From positions 1-13,460 of the forward strand of contig JAOIRP010000016.1 in the NCBI GenBank assembly GCA_028221385.1: a DNA stretch of 13,460 nt, read 5' to 3'. The notes under the pieces were generated by a model. The model worked only from the letters and a program-made list of their open reading frames with translations. It made no database searches and was not told where the DNA came from. The stretch comes from Candidatus Pelagibacter sp. Its GTDB lineage: Bacteria; Pseudomonadota; Alphaproteobacteria; Pelagibacterales; Pelagibacteraceae. Of the stretch, positions 7,324 to 13,460 are shown one piece after another. The translations under genes and the position numbers were made by a program. Each line of letters opens with the position of its first letter. The first letter of the stretch is position 1.

Positions 7324-7352
7324 TTGATTACAACTTTTAATATAGGTATTAA
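7324..7352 (+). promoter_or_regulatory. Possible argJ promoter
   Basis: TTGATT (7324-7329) and TATTAA (7347-7352) are separated by 17 bases and resemble sigma-70 -35 and -10 boxes (four of six -10 matches). Transcription would begin near 7359, about a dozen bases before the argJ ATG. The opposing secA promoter must share the same 69-base spacer, but I cannot pick it out. In sequence this AT-rich, chance matches are common. Confidence 0.3.
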
Positions 7353-7370
7353 ATAAAAAATTTAAATATA

Positions 7371-8675
7371 ATGGCTCTTGATTTTAAAAAATTAATAAAC
7401 ATGGACATGTTGCAGTTAAAAGTGAATGACTTTCAAGATTTAGAGCATATAGATGGCGTGGCTTTGTCAGCTGTTAGCGCAAATTTATATGATCATACAA
7501 GAGATGATCTGGTCATGTTTTATTTTAGAGACGGCGCAAATTATGCCTCAGTATTTACACAGTCAAAAATAGTTTCCGAAAATATTAAATGGAATCTGAA
7601 TATAAAAAGCAAAAAAATATACTCTTTAATTGTAAATACAAGGAATGCAAATGCGTTCACAGGTATGCCAGGATATCTTGGCCTAAAGGAAATAGCTGAA
7701 GAGGCATCATCCCAACTATCAAAAAAACAAACTGAAGACGACAATAATCCAAGAAAAATTTCACCAAATGAAATTCTTTTTGGTTGCACTGGTACAATTG
7801 GAGAAAAATTTCCAACTGAAAAAATAAAAGAAAATTTAACAAATTTAGTCAGCAAAATTAAATATACTCAAAATAAACCAATTTGGATTAAGGCAGCTCT
7901 TGGGATTACAACAACTGACCTAAAACCTAAACTTGCAATGGAAGAATGCAATATTGGAAATTCAAAAGTCAAAATATATGGAATTGCAAAAGGTTCAGGA
8001 ATGATTTTTCCAAATATGGCAACAACGTTAGGTTATATTTTTACAGATGCTGAGCTTTCAAACGAAGTATTAAGTAAGTTGCTCAAAAAAAACATCGAAA
8101 CCACTTTTAATGCAATAAGTTGTGATGGTGATACAAGCACTAATGATATGGTTTCAATTTTTTCTACCGGAAAAGTAAAAAATACAAATGTTAAAAATAT
8201 TAATGATGAAAAAATAAAAGAATTTGATAAAGGATTACATTCGGTGTTATTAAATTTATCAAAAAGAATAGCTTCAGATGGAGAAGGTGCCTCAAAATTT
8301 GTCACAGTCCAAGTAAAAAATTGCAAAACACAAGAAGATGCAAAAAAAATCGCTTTCTCGATTGCAAATTCACCATTAGTTAAAACAGCTATTGCAGGCT
8401 GTGATCCTAATTGGGGAAGAATTGTAATGGCAGTAGGTAAAACAGATGTAGATATTGATGTTAATAAACTTAACATAAAATTGGGACATATAAAAATAAT
8501 TGAAAAAGGACAATTACTAAAAACCTATGTGGAAGATGATGCTACAGTTTATATGAAAGAAGAAAAAAAAATTGATATAATAGTTGATATCAATTTAGGA
8601 AAAAAAGAATTTACAGCATTCACAATGGATTTAACAAAAAAATATATAGAAATTAACGCTAGTTACAGAACTTAA
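7371..8675 (+). CDS. argJ: Glutamate N-acetyltransferase / amino-acid acetyltransferase (ornithine acetyltransferase)
   Basis: Transfers the acetyl group from N-acetylornithine to glutamate, closing the cyclic arginine route, and in bifunctional forms also makes N-acetylglutamate from acetyl-CoA. The 434 residues span the family from IDGVALSAV (27-35) and VFTQSK (61-66) to the C-terminal EINASYRT. The precursor normally cleaves itself at an MA-T bond, making the threonine the nucleophile. Here it reads GSGMIFPNMATTLGYIFTDA (208-227), cleaving between A217 and T218; the common ATML is ATTL, with the catalytic threonine kept. Other conserved parts are GCTGTIGE (138-145), SCDGDTSTND and AGCDPNWGRI. 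The sequence alone cannot show whether it is mono- or bifunctional. It diverges from secA and ends tail-to-tail with ubiG, the two stops sharing one TTAA. Confidence 0.96.
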   Translation: MALDFKKLINMDMLQLKVNDFQDLEHIDGVALSAVSANLYDHTRDDLVMFYFRDGANYASVFTQSKIVSENIKWNLNIKSKKIYSLIVNTRNANAFTGMPGYLGLKEIAEEASSQLSKKQTEDDNNPRKISPNEILFGCTGTIGEKFPTEKIKENLTNLVSKIKYTQNKPIWIKAALGITTTDLKPKLAMEECNIGNSKVKIYGIAKGSGMIFPNMATTLGYIFTDAELSNEVLSKLLKKNIETTFNAISCDGDTSTNDMVSIFSTGKVKNTNVKNINDEKIKEFDKGLHSVLLNLSKRIASDGEGASKFVTVQVKNCKTQEDAKKIAFSIANSPLVKTAIAGCDPNWGRIVMAVGKTDVDIDVNKLNIKLGHIKIIEKGQLLKTYVEDDATVYMKEEKKIDIIVDINLGKKEFTAFTMDLTKKYIEINASYRT

Positions 8676-8678
8676 GTT
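8669..8678. repeat. 10-bp perfect palindrome at the argJ/ubiG stop codons
   Basis: AACTTAAGTT reads the same on both strands and contains the shared TTAA in which both convergent genes stop. Both genes end with an ACT (Thr) codon before TAA, so the palindrome follows from identical last codons. It is too short to act as a terminator by itself; no longer hairpin or T-tract is visible around it. Confidence 0.4.
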
Positions 8679-9400
8679 TTCATAAAAATAGCTATATAAT
8701 TTACAGATGTATCATCACTAATTTTCCAAGTATTATTTAATATATTGAATTGCATACCCTCTAATTTCTCTAAAGATAATTTATTTTTTTTTGTGATATT
8801 GATTAATTCATTTGGTTTTACAAATTTATCCCAATCATGAGTTCCTATTGGCAACCATTTTAAAATATACTCAGCACCCAAAATTGCAAAGGCATAAGAC
8901 TTTAATGTTTTATTCAACGTCGCCACAAACATTAAGCCATTTTTTTTTAATAACCTGGAACTTTCTTGAATAAAAAAATTTATATCCTCTACATGCTCTA
9001 CAATCTCCATATTCAAAACTACATCAAATTTTTTATTTGTCTTAAATTTTTCAGGTGATGTTGCTTTATATTCTATTTTAAGTTTATTTTTTTTTGCATG
9101 AAATTTAGCAACCTCAATATTTTTTTTAGAAGCGTCAATTCCAACTACTCCTGCTCCCATTCTAAACATAGGCTCACAAAGCAGTCCACCGCCACATCCA
9201 ATATCTAATACTTGAATATTTTTTAATGGTTTGCTTGAATGTTTTAAACCAAATTTCCTAGTTATATTTTCTTTTATATACTTAACTCTTATAGGGTTAA
9301 AGTTATGTAAGGGCTTAAATTTTCCATTAGGATTCCACCATTCTTCGGCAATTTTAGAAAATTTTTCTATTTCTTTTTTATTAATTGTGTTATTTTTCAT
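8672..9400 (-). CDS. ubiG: Ubiquinone biosynthesis O-methyltransferase
   Basis: SAM-dependent enzyme that methylates ring hydroxyls in ubiquinone synthesis, at the inner membrane face. The 242-residue length matches UbiG (~240). The N-terminus has the family FSKIAEEWWNPNGKFKPLH (14-32) and NPIRVKYI (35-42). The SAM-binding motif I is VLDIGCGGGLLCEPM (64-78), followed by GVVGIDAS (85-91), NMEIVEHV (130-137) and the UbiG signature GTHDWDKF (186-193). It diverges from lysC over a 68-base spacer, where a TATAAA (9418-9413) on this strand could be a -10 box giving a very short leader. It stands alone on its strand and overlaps argJ's stop by 4 bases. All expected motifs are present. Confidence 0.96.
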   Translation of the reverse strand: MKNNTINKKEIEKFSKIAEEWWNPNGKFKPLHNFNPIRVKYIKENITRKFGLKHSSKPLKNIQVLDIGCGGGLLCEPMFRMGAGVVGIDASKKNIEVAKFHAKKNKLKIEYKATSPEKFKTNKKFDVVLNMEIVEHVEDINFFIQESSRLLKKNGLMFVATLNKTLKSYAFAILGAEYILKWLPIGTHDWDKFVKPNELINITKKNKLSLEKLEGMQFNILNNTWKISDDTSVNYIAIFMKT

Positions 9401-9468
9401 TAGTGAGTTGACTTTATATTCAACATGTATTTATTCAATATTTTTTAAATTTAAGATAATAGTTTATC

Positions 9469-10683
9469 ATGAAAATTGTAGTATTAAAATTTGGAGGCAC
9501 TTCAGTCGGTACAATCAACAAGATTAAAAGTATTGCCGAGATAATTGTAGGCTACAAAAAGAAAAATTATAAAGTAATTGTTGTTTCATCAGCGATGAGT
9601 GGTGCGACAAATGAGTTAATAAAAAAATCTTTTGAAATAAGTGATAATTTTTCTGACTCTGAGCATGATGTTTTAGTTTCCTCAGGAGAACAAGTATCCT
9701 GCTCTTTGATAGCTGGAAGATTAATTCATAGAGGCTATAAATCTAGGTCGTGGTTATCCTGGCAAGTTCCACTTCTTACGGTAGGCGCACATAAGAATTC
9801 AAGAATTAATCTAATTAATAAAAATAAAATAATAAAGTATTTGAAAGAAGGTGGCATACCAGTTGTTACTGGGTTTCAAGGGATTAATAGTCAAAATAGA
9901 ATTACCACTATTGGAAGAGGAGGATCTGATGCAACTGCGATAATGCTTGCAAAATTTTTCAAAGCTGAAAGATGTATAATTTATACTGATGTAGAAGGTG
10001 TCTTCACTACAGATCCAAACAAATTAAAAAAAGCGAAAAAAATTAGAGTAATTTCATATGAGGAAATGCTAGAAATGGCTTCCCTTGGCGCTAAGGTGAT
10101 GCAACCAGTTTCAATTCAAGATGCAAGATTAAATAGAATTGATATTGAAGTTAAGTCCTCTTTTATAAAAAAATCAGGAACATTAATCACTAAAAAATCC
10201 AATATAACTAATAATAAAATTATTACAGGAATCACATCCACCCAAAATGACTCAAAGGTTTCGCTCATTGGTGTAAAAGATAAACCAGGTGTTGCTGCAT
10301 CTATTTTTAAACCAATATCTAAAAATTTAATAAACGTTGATATGGTTGTACAAAACATTTCTGCAAATGGTAAAGAAACAGATTTAACTTTTACGATTAA
10401 AACGGACGCTTTGAATAAAACAAAAAAAATAATTCAAGAAAATAAAACTATTAATTATAGAAAATTATTATTTGAAAAAGGTGTCTCAAAAATTTCAATA
10501 ATTGGAGTTGGAATGATTACAACACCTGGTGTTACTTTTAGAATGTTTCAAACACTTGCAAATAAAAAAATTAACATACAAGTTATCTCAACTTCAGAGA
10601 TTAAAATTTCAGTTTTAATTGATAAAAAAAATACTAAAAAAGCATTAATAGCATTACACAAAGAATTTAAATTGGATAATTGA
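9469..10683 (+). CDS. lysC: Aspartate kinase
   Basis: Phosphorylates aspartate, the first step toward lysine (and diaminopimelate for the cell wall), threonine and methionine. The 404-residue length fits monofunctional aspartokinases. The N-terminal kinase domain shows KFGGTSVG (7-14), [13 protein letters not shown] (38-50), SSGEQVS (71-77), [12 protein letters not shown] (146-157) and [12 protein letters not shown] (172-183). Two C-terminal ACT domains follow: one around [17 protein letters not shown] (264-280), the other around [14 protein letters not shown] (342-355) with [14 protein letters not shown]. They imply feedback control by pathway amino acids, usually lysine and/or threonine, but the effector cannot be read from sequence. 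A TTGACT at 9408-9413 is a possible -35 box with no convincing -10. It leads a same-strand run; its TGA ends 2 bases before the preferred ispG ATG. Confidence 0.97.
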   Translation: MKIVVLKFGGTSVGTINKIKSIAEIIVGYKKKNYKVIVVSSAMSGATNELIKKSFEISDNFSDSEHDVLVSSGEQVSCSLIAGRLIHRGYKSRSWLSWQVPLLTVGAHKNSRINLINKNKIIKYLKEGGIPVVTGFQGINSQNRITTIGRGGSDATAIMLAKFFKAERCIIYTDVEGVFTTDPNKLKKAKKIRVISYEEMLEMASLGAKVMQPVSIQDARLNRIDIEVKSSFIKKSGTLITKKSNITNNKIITGITSTQNDSKVSLIGVKDKPGVAASIFKPISKNLINVDMVVQNISANGKETDLTFTIKTDALNKTKKIIQENKTINYRKLLFEKGVSKISIIGVGMITTPGVTFRMFQTLANKKINIQVISTSEIKISVLIDKKNTKKALIALHKEFKLDN

Positions 10684-10685
10684 AA

Positions 10686-11792
10686 ATGAGCATAAGACCT
10701 TTTAGAGATATTAAGCGAAGAAAAACTAAAGTAATAAGTGTAGGTGATGTTAAAATTGGTGGAGATAATCCTATATCAGTTCAATCAATGACCAATACTT
10801 TAACATCTGATATTGAGAAAACAGTCAGACAAATAAATGATATTCATCAAGAGGGTGCTGATATAGTAAGAGTTTCATGTCCTGATCAAGAGTCCACAAT
10901 AGCTCTTAAAGAAATTACAAAAAGAGTTTCTGTGCCTATTGTGGCTGATATTCATTTTCATTATAAGAGAGCTATTGAGGCAGCTGAAAATGGAGCTAGT
11001 TGTTTAAGAATTAATCCAGGTAATATTGGGGATAAATCAAAAGTTCATGAAATACTGAGAGCAGCAAAAAACAATGGATGTTCTATAAGAATTGGGGTTA
11101 ACGCAGGATCCCTTGAGGAAGATATTTTAGAAAAATATAAAGAGCCATGCCCTGAGGCTTTAGTTGAAAGTGCACAAAGGAATATAAAAATCTTAGAGGA
11201 CAAAGATTTTTTTAATTTTAAATTGAGCGTTAAATCATCAGATGTTTTTCTTTCGATAGCTGCATATAGAAAGCTATCAAAAGTAACAGATTATCCATTA
11301 CATTTAGGTATAACTGAAGCCGGTAGCTTCATTTCAGGGAGCATTAAATCATCAATAGGACTAGGTTCACTTTTAATGGATGGAATAGGAGATACTATTA
11401 GAATATCATTATCAGATGACCCAGTAAAAGAGATAAAAATTGGAAATGAAATTTTAAAATCTCTCAATTTGAGAAATAGAGGTGTAAAGATTATATCTTG
11501 CCCATCATGTGCTAGACAGGCATTTCAAGTAATCGATACAGTTAAAAAATTAGAAGAAAAGCTTTCACATATAAAAACTCCATTAACTTTGTCAATAATT
11601 GGGTGTGTTGTAAATGGCCCAGGAGAGGCTGCATTAACAGATATAGGGATAACAGGAGGTGGTAAAGGTAATAATATGCTCTATTTATCTGGAATTCAAA
11701 CAGAAAAGGTTTTATCAGAAGATATAATATCAAGAGTAGTAAGTGAAGTTGAAAAAAAAGCTGCTGAACTAGATAAAAAAAATGATTCCTAA
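10686..11792 (+). CDS. ispG: 4-hydroxy-3-methylbut-2-en-1-yl diphosphate synthase (MEP pathway)
   Basis: IspG (GcpE) is the [4Fe-4S] enzyme that turns MEcPP into HMBPP, the penultimate step of the MEP isoprenoid route, which feeds quinones and lipid carriers. The 368-residue length matches the single-module bacterial form (E. coli 372). Conserved parts include [14 protein letters not shown] (25-38), [31 protein letters not shown] and LGITEAGS. The cluster ligands are Cys272 and Cys275 (SCPSCARQ), Cys307 (GCVVNGPGE) and Glu314. I prefer the ATG at 10686 over the in-frame TTG at 10680, because it avoids overlapping lysC and starts [17 protein letters not shown] as in the family. The end overlaps the prfA start by 11 bases, suggesting coupling. 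Confidence 0.97.
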   Translation: MSIRPFRDIKRRKTKVISVGDVKIGGDNPISVQSMTNTLTSDIEKTVRQINDIHQEGADIVRVSCPDQESTIALKEITKRVSVPIVADIHFHYKRAIEAAENGASCLRINPGNIGDKSKVHEILRAAKNNGCSIRIGVNAGSLEEDILEKYKEPCPEALVESAQRNIKILEDKDFFNFKLSVKSSDVFLSIAAYRKLSKVTDYPLHLGITEAGSFISGSIKSSIGLGSLLMDGIGDTIRISLSDDPVKEIKIGNEILKSLNLRNRGVKIISCPSCARQAFQVIDTVKKLEEKLSHIKTPLTLSIIGCVVNGPGEAALTDIGITGGGKGNNMLYLSGIQTEKVLSEDIISRVVSEVEKKAAELDKKNDS

Positions 11793-12855
11793 AAAAACAA
11801 TAGAAGATCTAATTTCTAAACATTTATTATTGGAAAAAGAATTGTCCTCAGGAGCAGTAGATAAAAAACTATTTGCTGAAAAATCAAAAGAATATTCAGA
11901 TTTGAATGAGATAGTAGAAGATGCAAAAAAATATTTTTCTTATGATAGTGAAAAACAGGATTTAGAAAAGATTCTAGAAGATTCAAGCAGTGATGATGAT
12001 TTTAAATCAATGGCTCAGAATGAATTAGTAAGTTTAAAATCTGAAAATGAATTAAGGGAAAAAAAATTAAAATTATTTTTGTTACCTAAAGATGAAGCTG
12101 ATAAAAAAAATGCAATTATAGAAATTAGGGCAGGAACAGGAGGATTAGAGGCAAGCTTGTTTGCTTCAGATCTTTTTAAAATGTATGAAAAAGTAAGTCA
12201 CAAAAAAAAATGGGACTTAGAGTTAATAAGCATGTCTCAAAGTGAAGCAGGTGGCTTAAAAGAAGTTATTGCAACCATTAAAGGAAAAAATATTTATTCA
12301 ACTTTAAAGTATGAAAGTGGTGTTCATCGCGTTCAAAGAGTTCCTGATACAGAAACACAAGGAAGAGTACATACTTCAGCAGCAACAGTGGCAGTTTTAC
12401 CTGAAGCAGAAGAAGTTGATTTAAAAATAAATGACTCTGATTTACGTATAGATGTTTTCAGAGCTGGCGGTCCAGGAGGGCAGTCAGTTAACACAACAGA
12501 TAGTGCAGTTAGAATTACACATATTCCAACTGGATTATCAGTCTCTCAACAAGATGAAAAATCACAACATAAAAATAAAGCAAAAGGAATGAAAATATTA
12601 AGATCAAGATTATACGACTTGGAAAGATCTAGAATTGATCAAGAGAGATCTCAAGATAGAAAAAGTAAAATTGGAACTGGCGACAGATCAGAAAGAATTA
12701 GAACTTATAACTTTCCTCAGGGAAGAGTTACAGACCATAGAATTAATTTAACACTTCATAAGCTTGAAGAATTTTTAGAAGGAGAAGCATTTGACGAGAT
12801 GATAGAAACTTTAACATTGCAAGCACAAGAAGAAAAATTAAGCAATCTAGATTAA
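11782..12855 (+). CDS. prfA: Peptide chain release factor 1
   Basis: RF1 recognises UAA and UAG and triggers peptide release on the ribosome. The 357-residue length is typical. After the helical N-terminal domain comes [15 protein letters not shown] (114-128), then the codon-reading loop: the PxT tripeptide is P188-D189-T190 in [18 protein letters not shown], which marks RF1 and not RF2 (SPF). The catalytic GGQ is at 232-234 ([16 protein letters not shown]), with Gln234 the likely methylation target. [19 protein letters not shown] and [17 protein letters not shown] are also present. The start overlaps the ispG end by 11 bases and prmC begins 1 base after the stop. lysC and dnaX end in UGA, so a separate RF2 must exist elsewhere. 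Confidence 0.97.
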   Translation: MIPKKTIEDLISKHLLLEKELSSGAVDKKLFAEKSKEYSDLNEIVEDAKKYFSYDSEKQDLEKILEDSSSDDDFKSMAQNELVSLKSENELREKKLKLFLLPKDEADKKNAIIEIRAGTGGLEASLFASDLFKMYEKVSHKKKWDLELISMSQSEAGGLKEVIATIKGKNIYSTLKYESGVHRVQRVPDTETQGRVHTSAATVAVLPEAEEVDLKINDSDLRIDVFRAGGPGGQSVNTTDSAVRITHIPTGLSVSQQDEKSQHKNKAKGMKILRSRLYDLERSRIDQERSQDRKSKIGTGDRSERIRTYNFPQGRVTDHRINLTLHKLEEFLEGEAFDEMIETLTLQAQEEKLSNLD

Positions 12856-12856
12856 T

Positions 12857-13460
12857 ATGAATATAAGCAAAGCCATAAGTGAAGGAATAAATATTTTAAA
12901 AGAAAATGAAATAAGGAATCCTCAATTAGATGTGGAGATATTGTTATCAAGATTAATTAAAAAGGATAAAAAATATCTTATTCTTAATCCAGAGGAAGTT
13001 ATAAGCTCAGAAAAGCTAGATATTTTTAAAAATCTAATTGAAAGAAGAAAAAAGGGAGAACCAGTTGCCTATTTAATTAATGAAAAAGCATTTTGGAAAA
13101 ATGTTTTTTATGTTGATAAAGATGTATTGATCCCAAGGCCAGATACTGAATTATTGATAGAAAAAATATTAAAAATTTACTCAAATAAATCTCAACTACA
13201 AATTCTTGACATTGGAACAGGCTCTGGATGCATAATTCTTTCCTTGCTTAAAGAAAGAAAAAAAGATTATGGGACTGGCATAGATATTTCAAAAAAAAGT
13301 ATAAATGTTAGCAAAATCAATGCTAAGCTACTTAACCTAAGTAATAGAGCAAAGTTTTTTCATTCTAGTATTGACAATTTTAATTTAGGCAAATATGATC
13401 TGATTGTATCTAATCCTCCATATATTGAATTGTTAAATTTAAAATATTTGGAAAAGGATG
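12857..13460 (+). CDS. prmC: Release factor glutamine methyltransferase PrmC (partial, cut by the right edge)
   Basis: SAM-dependent enzyme (formerly HemK) that methylates the glutamine of the GGQ motif in release factors. The ATG at 12857 follows the prfA stop by one base, and about 201 codons are present before the window ends. My translation begins MNISKAISEGINILKENEIR, with a helical N-terminal substrate-binding domain. It then shows GEPVAYLI (family usually PxxYI-G), the conserved IPRPDTELL, SAM motif I as ILDIGTGSGCIILSLL, and the substrate-binding NPPY near the end (LIVSNPPYIE). The family runs to ~280 residues, so roughly 80 are missing beyond the edge. prfA-prmC adjacency is widespread and functional, as enzyme and substrate are made together. 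Confidence 0.95.
   Translation, partial: MNISKAISEGINILKENEIRNPQLDVEILLSRLIKKDKKYLILNPEEVISSEKLDIFKNLIERRKKGEPVAYLINEKAFWKNVFYVDKDVLIPRPDTELLIEKILKIYSNKSQLQILDIGTGSGCIILSLLKERKKDYGTGIDISKKSINVSKINAKLLNLSNRAKFFHSSIDNFNLGKYDLIVSNPPYIELLNLKYLEKD

Noticed and set aside
7541..7855. Minus-strand open frames inside argJ (also 8033-8476)
   Set aside because: They lie wholly inside a well-supported gene, have hydrophobic low-complexity translations typical of antisense frames, and show no motif.
10680..10685. TTG start for ispG at 10680, overlapping lysC
   Set aside because: The ATG at 10686 gives the family-like N-terminus and needs no rare start; the TTG adds only Met-Lys.
11542..11733. Minus-strand 63-residue hydrophobic frame inside ispG
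   Set aside because: Leucine/tyrosine-rich translation is what antisense of AT-rich ispG gives; no ribosome-binding signal and no room between genes.
1..13460. Mobile element, phage, toxin-antitoxin, defence system or CRISPR array
   Set aside because: Every gene is a recognisable core gene, composition is even by eye, and no direct repeat array, integrase or transposase is present.

Overview
The window is very AT-rich (by eye, roughly 30% GC). It is tightly packed, with spacers from 1 to about 130 bases, several overlapping genes, and short genes with strong family signatures. Gene content and order fit a free-living marine alphaproteobacterium of the SAR11 clade (Pelagibacterales). The strongest lineage marker is a tandem glycine riboswitch in front of malate synthase, an arrangement already reported for SAR11. 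Nothing points to a phage, plasmid, insertion sequence, CRISPR array or other accessory element, and I see no tRNA or rRNA gene. This is a core-genome segment.

Layout: (1) 1-1265, plus strand: the end of dnaX, then ybaB/ebfC and recR, a classic DNA replication and repair cluster. (2) 1262-3570, minus strand: malate synthase G (glcB) with its two-aptamer glycine riboswitch. (3) 3701-4807, plus: accA, the carboxyltransferase alpha subunit of acetyl-CoA carboxylase, with an unusual C-terminal membrane-spanning tail. (4) 4802-7301, minus: secA, broken into two reading frames near 6366-6376. About 24 conserved residues are missing at the junction, which suggests a deletion of about 71 bases. (5) 7371-8675, plus: argJ (arginine biosynthesis). 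(6) 8672-9400, minus: ubiG (ubiquinone biosynthesis). (7) 9469 to the right edge, plus: lysC, ispG, prfA and prmC, a compact, probably co-transcribed run. PrmC methylates the GGQ glutamine of the release factor encoded just upstream.

Three features deserve a second look. In the riboswitch, the second aptamer's closing helix and a competing helix over the ribosome-binding region share the same bases; this predicts that glycine turns malate synthase translation on. The secA lesion hits an essential gene and is either an assembly or strain artefact or a real deletion at a short repeat. The AccA tail could anchor a normally soluble enzyme to the membrane. All three tail-to-tail gene pairs also overlap at their stop codons, leaving no spacer for terminators. 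I do not see a wholly new system here; the riboswitch class and its link to malate synthase are known.
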